Below, piece by piece: positions 8,585 through 17,097 of a DNA stretch of 54,794 nucleotides. Every line of letters begins with the position of its first letter. The stretch's first letter is position 1. The translations under genes were made by a program, and so were the position numbers. The stretch lies in contig JAFTVG010000030.1 in NCBI GenBank assembly GCA_017465885.1, positions 1-54,794 on the forward strand, in the 5' to 3' direction. The notes beneath the pieces are model-generated. The model searched no databases and had not been told where the DNA came from. It saw nothing but the letters and a program-made list of their open reading frames with translations. Source of the DNA: Clostridia bacterium (lineage in GTDB: Bacteria > Bacillota > Clostridia > Oscillospirales > CAG-272).

Positions 8585-9280
8585 ATGAAAAAAAGAGTAT
8601 TTTGCAAGATCCTTGCTTCCGTCGCCCTTCTGTTGCTGCTTGCCCTTCTTGGAGGATGCGGAAAAGAACGGCAGATCGTCAAGAAGGTCCATTTAAGCGA
8701 GCCCTATCTCATTACCTTTTCGGGGCTTTCCTATGAAAATGATCCCGAAGCCTGCACCTACGTGCGCTACGGCATCGACGGGCAGGGAAATATCCTTTTG
8801 GAAACAGCCTCTTACGACACCGAGGGCGTGCGTCTTGAGGCGGGGCATTTGTATATAAAGCGTGGGGAGGGAGGCTATACCCACTATATCGACGAGGGAA
8901 GAGGATATGTCCTTGCATCGGAAGAGCGGATCGGCTCTTCCGCGATCAACGCCGCCCACTTTCAGGATCTGTATCTCTTTCAACTTCGCTTAAACGACGC
9001 CACCACCCTGCATGAAAATGCCGCCTTCGAGGAGAAGGGTCAGAGCGTCTTTCTGGGGCGCACCTGTACGCTTTACACCGTGCAAACAAAGGGCGTGCAG
9101 GAGGATACCGGCGAAAAATATACCGCTCTTTACGAGTACACGGTGGATGCGGAAACGGGCGGCTGTCTGCGGGTGTCGTACGGCATTCTCGGTGAAGGGC
9201 AGGAGCATCGGGAGAAAAGCGGCTTTGTCTGCACCGAATTTGATCTTGCCCCCGAGGATTTTTCCACTCTGCTTTCCTGA
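8585..9280 (+). CDS. Small lipoprotein, function unknown
   Basis: A 231-residue protein with a lipoprotein signal: KKR, a leucine-rich core, and the lipobox LLGGC at about residues 21-25. It should be exported and lipid-anchored. The mature part is beta-rich, with features such as YVRYGIDGQGNILLETASYD and KYTALYEYTVDAETGGCLR, similar in style to lipoproteins that bind cell-wall or membrane partners, but no family was recognised. The ATG follows AAAGGAGACTTCC. It is monocistronic, with its own promoter and a terminator on the far side. Confidence 0.75.
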   Translation: MKKRVFCKILASVALLLLLALLGGCGKERQIVKKVHLSEPYLITFSGLSYENDPEACTYVRYGIDGQGNILLETASYDTEGVRLEAGHLYIKRGEGGYTHYIDEGRGYVLASEERIGSSAINAAHFQDLYLFQLRLNDATTLHENAAFEEKGQSVFLGRTCTLYTVQTKGVQEDTGEKYTALYEYTVDAETGGCLRVSYGILGEGQEHREKSGFVCTEFDLAPEDFSTLLS

Positions 9281-9286
9281 AAAACC

Positions 9287-9323
9287 AAAAGCGTTCTCAA
9301 ATCAAAGATTTGAGAACGCTTTT
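9287..9323. terminator. Bidirectional terminator between convergent genes
   Basis: AAAAGCGTTCTCAAATC and its exact complement flank a 3-base loop, with A and T runs on both sides. It can serve the lipoprotein on the plus strand and the long metallophosphoesterase gene on the minus strand. Confidence 0.88.
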
Positions 9324-9367
9324 CATTTTATGGTCCTTCCCGTGCGGGCGTGAAGCTCGTTTGGATG

Positions 9368-12300
9368 TTATTTTGTCTTGTTTTTCTTTACGATGAGCAC
9401 GACCGCAACGGCGATCACTGCCGCGGCGGCGATGCCGATGACTGCAAAGAGCAGAGGCTTCAGATCGGGAGCGGGGGACTCGTCGGAGCCGTTTTGAGAG
9501 GGCTCGTCGGGAGAGGTGGCTACGGGATCGGAGCCGTCGGGAGTGGGCTTGGCGGGGGAGGACTCTTCGGGCTCGGAGGGAGAGGGCAGGGGAAGCGCCT
9601 CCAACTTCTGTGTTTCCTTCTTGTGACCGCAGGTCTCGCAAACGATCGCCTTTTCGCCCTCAACGCCGGGCTGAGGCTCGATGGTCACCACCCAGTCCTC
9701 GCCAAAGACGTGCGCTTCCGCCTCACCGACCTTGTATCCGCAGATCGCGCATCCGGGAGTGTGGTTTTTGTTGGTGCAGACGTAGCCGGGGGTGAACTTG
9801 TGGCTGAAAATGGGAAGTGCGCCCTTCAAGCCGTCGTTATACAGAGAATTGATGCTCTGCATCAGCGCGCCCCATCCGTCAGGACATCCGGTATAGTAGA
9901 TGCTTTCCACGTTTTCGGTGCCGAAGGTCACGCCCTGACCCACCGTCTTGATGGTGGAGGGCAGAACGATGGTCTTTAAGTTGGGGTTGTAGGAGAAGGC
10001 GTCTGCGCTCAGCGACACGATGCCCTCGGGCAGGGTGATCTTGTTCAAGCTGGGCATCTTGCTGAAGGCGAAGGTGCCGATCACAGCCACGCCCTTTTCC
10101 ACCACGACCTCGTAGATCTCGGTGGAATACTTGTGCCATTCACCCTTGGTGGTGCCGGTCCAGTTGGGCGTTGCGCCCTTGCCCGAAATGGTCAGGATAC
10201 CGGTGGCGCGGTCCAGACTCCACTCGATCTTTGCAACCGAACCGCTGACGATGCGCTGTTCCTTGCTTTCCTTGAATACTGCCGTGTAGGTCACGTCCTT
10301 GGTCGCCTTGGGCAGTGCCTCGCCGGGCACGTAGGTCTTGGTGCCGTCGCTCCATCCCTTGAAGAGATAGAGCTTGTCGGTGTCGTCGGTCTTGGAGGGT
10401 CTGCCGTCATAGAAGGGAACGGTTCTGTCCTTCCATTCGGTGATGGTGCTTTGACCGTCTATCAAGAAGGTCACCAGATACTTGCGCACCGAAATGGCGG
10501 CGTTCTTCAAGGCGGTCTGAGTGCCCTCCACGCTTACCTTGGGCCACTGCTGCGTGGTGCCGTAGTAGATGACGGAAACGGGGGTGGTGACGCCCTTGAA
10601 GGCATCCTTTTCCACCTTTTTCAGTCCCTCGGGCAGGGTGAGGCTTTCGATGGCGGTGTTTTCAAAGGCGTTTTGACCAACGGTGGCAACGTCGTCCTTC
10701 AAGGAAACGTTCTTTAACTTGGTAAAGCCCTTGAAGGCCTCCTTGCCCACCGAGGTGATGCCCTTGCCCACGTAAACGGTCAGGGCATCGTTTGCATACT
10801 TCTGATAGGATTTGTCTGCGTTTAACGTGCCCGTGCCGTCAAAGCGCAGAGAGCAGAGCTGCTTGTCGTAGGTATAGGTGATATCGGTTCCGCTGACGGT
10901 GCCCGTTTCGGTCTTGTCGTCGTAAACGATGTAGCAAGCGTAGGAGAGGATCTCCTCGCCCCACAGATCCACGCCGTTCATGATCTGATAGCCGTCGTAA
11001 ACGAACATCAGCGCGCCCTGAGAGGCGGTGCCGTACATACTGCCGTAGCCCGCCGAGGTGTCGGAGACAGATCTCATATTGGTCACGCTGGGCACGTGGA
11101 TCATGGTGGCGGTGGTGCCGTAGTAGTCGAAGATATTCAGGTTTTCGTTGTATCTTTGTGCGGAATAGTCGTAGTGGCTGTGGCCGTTGAACCAGACCAC
11201 GTTGTCATACTTTTCAAGCAGAGAACGGAAGACGCTCTCGTCCTTGGCGTGCTTGTTCCAGAAGCCGCCGTAGGTGTAGCCGCCGCCGCTGACCATATCG
11301 CCCTGACCGTCCAGCGTTTCGTAGTCGTCGTCACCCAGATAGGTGTGGAAGAGCAGATATACGGTCTTGTCCTTGTAGGCTTCAAGCTGTTTTTCAAGCC
11401 AGGAAAGCTGGCTATCGGTGATCAGGCATTCCTGACCCTCGGTGTGGCCGTCCCAGTACCACTGGGAAAGGGAGAGATAGACGTAGTCCTCAAGTCCGGG
11501 GTAGCTGTAGGCGAAGTCGATGCCGTTTTCGGCAACGTTCAGCACGCCCTCAAGGCTGCCGTCGTACACGCCGTTGTTCATATACTTGCGCCAGTAGCCG
11601 TCCTTGCCGTACATTTCTTCCACCTTGAAGCCGGCGTAGACCTCGTGGTTACCGCCGCAGGCAAGCACGGGAATGGTGGACTTTTTCATTGCTGCCTGGT
11701 ATTTCTGATAGGCGGATTCTTCTCTGTAAAGGCTGTAGTCACCGGTGGCAACGATCAGATTGGCGCCAACCGCTTCGTAGAAATCCACGGCGGTGTCCAC
11801 GCAGTAGATCGCCCAGTCTGCACCGGTGGTCTTGTCAAAGAAGTATTCGTAGTGCAGGTCGGAGATGGCGCCGAAGCTGTAGTTGTAGCTCTTATCGTCA
11901 AGAAGCTTTGCCGCGGGCAGGTCGATGCTCTTGAGCACCTTCAAGGAGCTGTCGGTGACGATCAGCTTCTTTGCGCCCTGAGGAATGGCGGTGAAGTCGA
12001 TGAGCTCCTCGCTGTAGCTGCCGCTCTTGGAAGCGGTGATCTCAAAGAGGGGAGAGTAGGTCAGGGTCTTTTGACCCACCTTGGCGGTCAGAGGCTGACC
12101 GCTTCCGTCTGCCCAGCGGATCTCAAACTGGCCCGCCTTGTCCACCGTGAGGGTCACGGTGCCTGCGGCAGAGCCCTTCAGTTCGTTGTTGAAGGAATAG
12201 GAAAGAGAAACGGTATAATCGGTAGGCTCAGAGCCCGTGGGGGTGGGGTCGTAGTAGGTGCTGGAGGAGATGGCAGGGTCGGCGTAGGCATTCTTGTAGG

Positions 12301-12775
12301 TGCCGTAATAGGAAAGAGTCTGTCCCGTCTTGCCGTAGTTTTCGTAGATCTTTACATCCACGTTATAGTAGCTTCCCGCGGTGGGGCAGAAGCCGCAGTT
12401 GCCCTTGGCACCATTTAAGTAAACATCCTGATAAAAGCCGTTACTGCTGTTGATGGCGGCGTGGACGGTGTCGAAGGTGTGGACCGCCTCGCCGTTTTCT
12501 TCGGACAGCTGGATAAAGGTCATTTCCATAGTATAGTCGTCAAGGCTTGCTTCCTTGGCATCCACCTTTGCCCGCAGCTGGCTCAAATAGGGGCAGAAGA
12601 GGATGGAGCCGTCCGACTTTTTACGGATACCATTGCTATAATAGACCGATCCGTCGTAGCCGTCGGTGGTTTCCGCCAATTGAACGGCTTCGGCAAAGGA
12701 AAGCTGGGGAAGTGCGCTGAAGGCTATGGGAAGGAGCATCAGCAGCACGAGCGTAAGGGAAAGAATGCGTTTCAT
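9368..12775 (-). CDS. Large surface metallophosphoesterase with leucine-rich repeats
   Basis: A 1135-residue exported protein. The start at 12775 is chosen for its signal peptide (MKRILSLTLVLLMLLPIAFS) and a GAGGT ribosome site; 26 extra upstream codons are rejected. A beta-sandwich region comes first. A calcineurin-type phosphoesterase domain follows at about 300-560, with its metal motifs in order: ISDLHYE, ATGDYS, GGNHEVY, FHTYLGDDD, NGHSHYDY. Then come a BspA-like leucine-rich repeat block (about 660-740, SVGKEAFKGFTKLKNVSL), an InlB-like beta repeat (about 765-835, VTFLIDGQ ... YLFKGWSDG), a second repeat block (about 890-965), a serine-proline spacer and a final membrane helix with KKNKTK. 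It is probably displayed on the cell surface; the substrate is unknown. Confidence 0.85.
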   Translation of the reverse strand: MKRILSLTLVLLMLLPIAFSALPQLSFAEAVQLAETTDGYDGSVYYSNGIRKKSDGSILFCPYLSQLRAKVDAKEASLDDYTMEMTFIQLSEENGEAVHTFDTVHAAINSSNGFYQDVYLNGAKGNCGFCPTAGSYYNVDVKIYENYGKTGQTLSYYGTYKNAYADPAISSSTYYDPTPTGSEPTDYTVSLSYSFNNELKGSAAGTVTLTVDKAGQFEIRWADGSGQPLTAKVGQKTLTYSPLFEITASKSGSYSEELIDFTAIPQGAKKLIVTDSSLKVLKSIDLPAAKLLDDKSYNYSFGAISDLHYEYFFDKTTGADWAIYCVDTAVDFYEAVGANLIVATGDYSLYREESAYQKYQAAMKKSTIPVLACGGNHEVYAGFKVEEMYGKDGYWRKYMNNGVYDGSLEGVLNVAENGIDFAYSYPGLEDYVYLSLSQWYWDGHTEGQECLITDSQLSWLEKQLEAYKDKTVYLLFHTYLGDDDYETLDGQGDMVSGGGYTYGGFWNKHAKDESVFRSLLEKYDNVVWFNGHSHYDYSAQRYNENLNIFDYYGTTATMIHVPSVTNMRSVSDTSAGYGSMYGTASQGALMFVYDGYQIMNGVDLWGEEILSYACYIVYDDKTETGTVSGTDITYTYDKQLCSLRFDGTGTLNADKSYQKYANDALTVYVGKGITSVGKEAFKGFTKLKNVSLKDDVATVGQNAFENTAIESLTLPEGLKKVEKDAFKGVTTPVSVIYYGTTQQWPKVSVEGTQTALKNAAISVRKYLVTFLIDGQSTITEWKDRTVPFYDGRPSKTDDTDKLYLFKGWSDGTKTYVPGEALPKATKDVTYTAVFKESKEQRIVSGSVAKIEWSLDRATGILTISGKGATPNWTGTTKGEWHKYSTEIYEVVVEKGVAVIGTFAFSKMPSLNKITLPEGIVSLSADAFSYNPNLKTIVLPSTIKTVGQGVTFGTENVESIYYTGCPDGWGALMQSINSLYNDGLKGALPIFSHKFTPGYVCTNKNHTPGCAICGYKVGEAEAHVFGEDWVVTIEPQPGVEGEKAIVCETCGHKKETQKLEALPLPSPSEPEESSPAKPTPDGSDPVATSPDEPSQNGSDESPAPDLKPLLFAVIGIAAAAVIAVAVVLIVKKNKTK

Positions 12776-12870
12776 AATGGAGTACCTCACATATATTTGT
12801 AAAGGTATTATTGCACACTTTTGTGAAGGATTTGTGAACAAAATAAGGCACACCCTCCTTTTTTACAAAA

Positions 12871-12904
12871 AAAGTCCCTCAACCTGGCAGGGTTGAGGGA
12901 CTTT
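12871..12904 (-). terminator. Terminator after asnS
   Basis: AAAGTCCCTCAACC pairs perfectly with GGTTGAGGGACTTT over a 6-base loop. Read leftward it is followed by a long T run. It lies just past the asnS stop. Confidence 0.9.
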
Positions 12905-12926
12905 AAAGGAAAATCCTTGTTTTTTA

Positions 12927-14321
12927 TCAGAACTCTGCAGAGCCGGTGGTTCTGGGGAAGGACTCCACGTCGCGGATGTTGGTCATACCGGTGACGTACA
13001 TAATGAGTCTTTCAAAGCCCAAACCGAAGCCTGCGTGCTTGGTGCCGCCGTACTTTCTCAGATCCAGATACCAGGAGTAGTCCTCTTCATTCAGACCGAA
13101 GCGCTCAATCTGCTCCTTGATCACGTCCATTCTCTCTTCTCTCTGGCTTCCGCCGATCAACTCGCCCACGCCGGGTACCAGCAGGTCTGCACCCGCAACG
13201 GTCTTGCCGTCGTCGTTTAAGCGCATATAGAACGCCTTGATCTCACGGGGCCAGTCGGTAACGAAGACGGGGGTGCCGAAATGCTTTTCGGTCAGATATC
13301 TTTCGTGCTCGGTCTGCAGGTCGCAGCCCCACTCCACGGGATAGTCGAACTTCTGTCCGGAGTTCTTTAAGATCTCGATGGCTTCGGTGTAGGTCACTCT
13401 TGCAAACTCGCTGTTTTTCACGTTGTTCAGACGGTCAAGCAGAGTTTTGTCGATGAACTTGTTGAAGAATTCCAGCTCGTCGGCGCACTTGACCATCAGG
13501 TCGGAAATGACGCTCTTGAGCATGGCTTCTGCCAGATCCATATCGTCGGACAGGTCTGCAAAGGCGATCTCGGGCTCCACCATCCAGAATTCCGCCGCGT
13601 GACGGGGGGTGTTGGAGTTTTCTGCGCGGAAGGTGGGACCGAAGGTGTATACCTTGGCGTACGCCATAGCGTAGGTTTCCACGTTCAACTGTCCCGAAAC
13701 GGTCAGATTGGTTGCCTTTCCGAAGAAATCCTTGGAGAAGTCCACAGAGCCGTCCTCGTTTAAGGGAGGGTTCTTGGGGTCAAGGGTGGTTACGCGGAAC
13801 ATCTCGCCCGCACCCTCGCAGTCGGAGCCGGTGATGAGGGGGGTGTGTACGTAAACGAAGCCCTGCTCGTTGAAGAACTTGTGAAGGGCAAAGGCTGCCT
13901 CGGAGCGCACGCGGAATACGGCGTTGAAGGTGTTTGCGCGGGGGCGCAGATGGGCGATGGAGCGTAAGAACTCCAGCGAGTGCTTCTTGGGCTGGAGGGG
14001 ATAGTCGGGGGTGGAGGTTCCTTCCACGGCGACCACGTCTGCCTTTAATTCAAAGGGCTGCTTTGCCTCGGGGGTGCAGACCAGCGTACCGGTTGCCACG
14101 AAGGAGGCGCCGATGTTCTGGGAGGTGATCTCCTTGTAGTTTTCAAGCTTTTCCGACTCCAGCACCACCTGCAGATTTTTGAAGGCAGAGCCGTCGTTGA
14201 GCTCCAAAAAGCCGAAGGCGTTGCTGGCTCTCAGGTTGCGGCACCAGCCCGCAACGGTGATGGTCTTGCCGTTAAAGGGGACGGGATCTCTATATAATTC
14301 CTTAATGGTCGTTCTTTTCAT
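12927..14321 (-). CDS. asnS: Asparagine-tRNA ligase
   Basis: Charges tRNA-Asn. The 464-residue length fits this class II synthetase. An N-terminal OB-fold anticodon-binding domain (about 1-115, [27 protein letters not shown], here split only for description) is followed by the class II core with [38 protein letters not shown] (motif 2), and motif 3 in [15 protein letters not shown]. The start at 14321 follows AAGGAAAGGAAG; 21 upstream in-frame codons lack such a site. It is monocistronic with a strong promoter. No T-box was seen. Confidence 0.95.
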   Translation of the reverse strand: MKRTTIKELYRDPVPFNGKTITVAGWCRNLRASNAFGFLELNDGSAFKNLQVVLESEKLENYKEITSQNIGASFVATGTLVCTPEAKQPFELKADVVAVEGTSTPDYPLQPKKHSLEFLRSIAHLRPRANTFNAVFRVRSEAAFALHKFFNEQGFVYVHTPLITGSDCEGAGEMFRVTTLDPKNPPLNEDGSVDFSKDFFGKATNLTVSGQLNVETYAMAYAKVYTFGPTFRAENSNTPRHAAEFWMVEPEIAFADLSDDMDLAEAMLKSVISDLMVKCADELEFFNKFIDKTLLDRLNNVKNSEFARVTYTEAIEILKNSGQKFDYPVEWGCDLQTEHERYLTEKHFGTPVFVTDWPREIKAFYMRLNDDGKTVAGADLLVPGVGELIGGSQREERMDVIKEQIERFGLNEEDYSWYLDLRKYGGTKHAGFGLGFERLIMYVTGMTNIRDVESFPRTTGSAEF

Positions 14322-14392
14322 AGCTGAATACTTCCTTTCCTTGCGCTTTGGCGCGGGATACGGTTTGTTGCGATGGTGCAACACTACCCTTT

Positions 14393-14421
14393 ATTATACT
14401 GTATCTTTCCCCGAATTTCAA
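14393..14421 (-). promoter_or_regulatory. Promoter of asnS
   Basis: On the minus strand: TTGAAA (14416-14421), a 17-base spacer and TATAAT (14393-14398). Confidence 0.8.
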
Positions 14422-14527
14422 GAGGATTTTTGCACTTTTTCGGCTTTTTGCGAAAAAAAGAGGGGGTGTAGCGGGCATTTTGGGAAGACACGGCAGGCTT
14501 TCAAGGCAAGGCTCTGACGAACCTCAA

Positions 14528-14566
14528 AAGAAAGGGGCTGACCGGCGGTCAGCCCCTTTTCGGTGT
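14528..14566 (-). terminator. Terminator after the ECF/DUF4430 operon
   Basis: AAAGGGGCTGACC and GGTCAGCCCCTTTT form a strong stem with a CGGC-like loop. Read leftward, T-rich sequence follows. It lies 25 bases beyond the stop of the ECF S component. Confidence 0.85.
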
Positions 14567-14590
14567 TTTCAGACAAACGGAAGCGGCTTT

Positions 14591-15127
14591 TTAGCGGAAC
14601 CGATACCTTTTTGTCAGCTTTATAAGCGTTTCGCTTAAAGGAAGGATCAGCATACCCGCAAAGAGGTTTCCGATGCCGTGCAGAAGATCCCAGGGAAGCC
14701 CCGCCGCGATCCAGGCAACGGTGGTTTCAAAATTCATTCCCATCATCAGCGCCTGAACGGGGGAATAGAGTATTCCGAATAACAAGCCGTGAAGGCAGCA
14801 AAGGGCAGGGTAAACGATGCATTTTGCCTTCTTGGGCATATTTTTTGGAAGCAGCATAGTGAGCGCCCACAAGACCGTCCAGATGTAAAGATAGGGGTAC
14901 CACCACATATTGAAGCCCGCATAAATGCCGTTGAGCATCACGTAGATGTAAATGGGGATCAGCGCTTTTTTGCGAAAGGCGAGGGTGTAGGTCATGGTCA
15001 GCATTCCAAGCAGGTGGATGTTTGGCAAGACCTCCATAATGATCTTGGAGCAAAACATTACCGTGCCCAGCATCGCAAATACGACCATCTCCCGTATCGG
15101 AAGCGACGAGCGGTTTCTTGCAGACAT
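14591..15127 (-). CDS. ECF transporter S component, probably for cobalamin
   Basis: A 178-residue integral membrane protein with about five or six hydrophobic helices, the size and layout of the substrate-binding S subunits of energy-coupling-factor transporters. Visible elements include an N-terminal REMVVFAMLGTVMFCSKII segment, an NGIYAGFNMWW loop and a C-terminal GLPWDLLHGIGNLFAGMLI helix. S components bind a vitamin and dock on a shared AT module encoded elsewhere. It begins one base after the stop of the DUF4430-like lipoprotein and shares its cobalamin riboswitch, so B12 or a precursor is the likely substrate. That is inferred from regulation, not from substrate-binding residues. Confidence 0.8.
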   Translation of the reverse strand: MSARNRSSLPIREMVVFAMLGTVMFCSKIIMEVLPNIHLLGMLTMTYTLAFRKKALIPIYIYVMLNGIYAGFNMWWYPYLYIWTVLWALTMLLPKNMPKKAKCIVYPALCCLHGLLFGILYSPVQALMMGMNFETTVAWIAAGLPWDLLHGIGNLFAGMLILPLSETLIKLTKRYRFR

Positions 15128-15128
15128 T

Positions 15129-15557
15129 TTATTCCTTCACGTAGGTAAGCTGATAAACGGCGCCCTCGGTGATCTCGGTGCCGTCCACGCCGGTCAGGGC
15201 GTATTCACCGTTGATGTAAAACGACCAGTAGCTTTGGTCCACGTCATAATCGGCGGTGATCCCGTTGACTGCCTTGATGTAAAGCCCGAATTGCCCTTCC
15301 TCACCGGAGATCAGACCGTGCTCAAGCAGGGCATCCCCCACGGTGTCCTTGTCGGTTTTGATGGTGAAGGTCACCTTTTGCTCCTTTGCGGTCACCTCGA
15401 CCACAACGGTTTTGGCACCGCTGCCGAATTCGGTGTCCTGACGGTAGGTGGCGTTTTCCCAGAGATCGGTTTCGTCGGCGGTGTTGCAGGAGGCGAGTGA
15501 TGCGATGCAGACGATCGCAAGAAGGAGTGCGAGAATGGAGTGGATTGTTCTTTTCAT
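15129..15557 (-). CDS. DUF4430-like lipoprotein, probable cobalamin-binding partner of the ECF transporter
   Basis: A 142-residue lipoprotein. The start at 15557 gives a signal peptide with the lipobox LASC (about residues 21-24), and AAAGGAT lies upstream. The mature part carries the DUF4430 / transcobalamin C-terminal-like fold signature: TVGDALLEHGLI, then FGLYIKAVNGI, and YWSFYINGEYALTGVD near the end. Eukaryotic B12 carriers share this fold. It is first in a two-gene operon with the ECF S component behind a cobalamin riboswitch, which supports a role in capturing corrinoids at the outer face of the membrane. Confidence 0.82.
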   Translation of the reverse strand: MKRTIHSILALLLAIVCIASLASCNTADETDLWENATYRQDTEFGSGAKTVVVEVTAKEQKVTFTIKTDKDTVGDALLEHGLISGEEGQFGLYIKAVNGITADYDVDQSYWSFYINGEYALTGVDGTEITEGAVYQLTYVKE

Positions 15558-15599
15558 TTTTTTATATCCTTTCTGTTTGATGCAAAAGGATAAAGTAAA

Positions 15600-15860
15600 A
15601 GCACCCTCCCTCGGGGTGCCGTGAAAAGCCTTGTCATCCTGCCTATGACCAAGCGCGTCAGGGCGTATGAAGCCCTCACTTTTTCCACATCTCCCCAAGC
15701 TGCCCAAGAGACTTTTACGTGTCACAAGACGATAAGCATTCCGACTTGTCTGCCCAAAAGCACGTGAGTGCAGATCAGCAGAGATACGGCAATGGCTGTT
15801 GCTACGGATTCTCACCGTGATTCCCTTATCCCCGAATATACCGTCAGGCAGTATACCCGA
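15600..15860 (-). promoter_or_regulatory. Cobalamin riboswitch with terminator
   Basis: Read leftward, the RNA has GGGAATCACGGTGAGAATCC, matching the conserved AAGGGAA..GGTGaAAaTCC core. It is followed by GCAACAGCC and later by AAGTCGGAATGCTTATCG, matching the CxGGAAxxC element near the 3' end. A hairpin GCACCC..GGGTGC followed by TTTTACTTT (15588-15619) would act as the regulated terminator. The downstream genes are a DUF4430-like lipoprotein and an ECF S component. Exact borders were set by eye. Confidence 0.85.
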
Positions 15861-15923
15861 AAACGAACGGAGTCCCTGCAGGATCCCCGTCCCGATGCCT
15901 TGCGTTTATTCTTCTGTGCCTCT

Positions 15924-15952
15924 ACTATAGCACAAATCGTCGGCTTTTTCAA
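15924..15952 (-). promoter_or_regulatory. Promoter of the cobalamin-riboswitch transcript
   Basis: On the minus strand: TTGAAA (15947-15952), a 17-base spacer and TATAGT (15924-15929). Transcription would start just before the riboswitch. Confidence 0.75.
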
Positions 15953-16083
15953 CCGTTTTTTTGAAAAAAACCAAACTGATTTCAGAGCGCTCACCCGCCA
16001 AAGGCAAACGTCCAAAGCCGCCTCGATGCCGTAATAAAGGTGGATACGGGTGAGGCAATGTGTAATGCCCCGGGGAAGAGCGC

Positions 16084-16116
16084 CCAAAGAGCAATCCCCG
16101 CATCGCAGGGATTGTT
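16084..16116 (-). terminator. Possible terminator after the AraC-type gene
   Basis: CAATCCC and GGGATTG flank a 9-base loop immediately past the stop of the regulator gene. The T run on the minus strand is short (CTCTTT). Confidence 0.5.
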
Positions 16117-16121
16117 CTTAC

Positions 16122-16997
16122 TTAAGCTTTAGAGGATGGTGTGGACTTGTTTCGCTTTCTGTATTCGGTAGGCGTCATTCCCGTATACTTTTTAAACAGT
16201 CTACTGAAATACAGCGCGTTTTCATACCCTATTTCATTTGAGATTTCGGCAATGTTTTTGGCGGAATTCTCAAGATACCCCTTTGCTATAGCGATTCTCA
16301 ATGAAATAATGTATTGCATCGGTGACATTTTCATAATGTTCTTAAAGCTATGTATAAACCAGTTCACGCTCATCAAATGTTCCTCTGCGTATTGCTCGAT
16401 AGAAATTGGTTTGTTATAGTTATCCTTGAAATAATGCGCCGCGCGCTCAATGTCGTTGATGGTATCGTTTTTCGTTTCTCTTCGTTCTTTGATATATCGG
16501 TTGATCGTTATGAAAATATGATGCATATAAAGACTGATCATATCCTCGTGATTCACGCGCTGCAATTGCAGTTCCCGTATCATCTGATTGTAGATCCAAG
16601 GATAATCGGGAGAAACACCCGTAAAAAATACGTTTTCGTCATGGGGCAGCTCATAGCGGTCGAGATATTCTTCAACCTTCCATCCGGTGAAATGAACCCA
16701 ATATACCTCGGTTTTGTCCACAGCATAGTAATAGTATACCTGCGGTTCACCCGGTCGGAATAAGATCATATTGCCTTTGGTAACAACGGTGGGCTCTTTG
16801 CTTCCCTTGAAATAAAAATACCCCTTTCCGACAGCGATATATAATAATTGATAATCATTTCTTCCCTCGGGGTGAGGTGTTTCGATAACCGGAGTTGTAT
16901 GAACACGATAGTATCCGCAGTTGTTGATTCGAAGAGGCACTGAGAGGTCTTCCAGGTTGGGGTTTTCTTCGTCCACGTACGCTACGTTTATATACAT
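16122..16997 (-). CDS. AraC-family transcriptional regulator
   Basis: A 291-residue regulator. The N-terminal half (about 1-150) looks like a cupin sugar-sensing domain (NDYQLLYIAVGKGYFYFKG, then MILFRPGEPQVYYYY). The C-terminal 100 residues hold the two helix-turn-helix motifs of the AraC family (SIEQYAEEHLMSVNWFIHSF and NIAEISNEIGYENALYFSRL, then FKKYTGMTPTEYRKR). The start ATG follows AAAGGAGAAATAAT. Regulators of this build usually control sugar-use genes, but no such operon is adjacent, so its target is unknown. Its promoter ends within about 50 bases of the truncated recombinase. Confidence 0.9.
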   Translation of the reverse strand: MYINVAYVDEENPNLEDLSVPLRINNCGYYRVHTTPVIETPHPEGRNDYQLLYIAVGKGYFYFKGSKEPTVVTKGNMILFRPGEPQVYYYYAVDKTEVYWVHFTGWKVEEYLDRYELPHDENVFFTGVSPDYPWIYNQMIRELQLQRVNHEDMISLYMHHIFITINRYIKERRETKNDTINDIERAAHYFKDNYNKPISIEQYAEEHLMSVNWFIHSFKNIMKMSPMQYIISLRIAIAKGYLENSAKNIAEISNEIGYENALYFSRLFKKYTGMTPTEYRKRNKSTPSSKA

Positions 16998-17037
16998 ATT
17001 ATTTCTCCTTTCTTTTCCGACTTGTGATTATGTTCAT

Positions 17038-17066
17038 ATTATACCCTACAATAGCTGTTTTGTCAA
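17038..17066 (-). promoter_or_regulatory. Perfect-consensus promoter of the AraC-type gene
   Basis: On the minus strand: TTGACA (17061-17066), a 17-base spacer and TATAAT (17038-17043). Confidence 0.85.
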
Positions 17067-17097
17067 CCACAACAAAGTGATTTTGTGCATATAACAG

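Noticed and set aside
11096..12418. Open frame of 440 residues on the plus strand inside the metallophosphoesterase gene
   Set aside because: Mirror frame of a gene with recognisable domains; its translation is a low-complexity Val/Gly/His-rich sequence.
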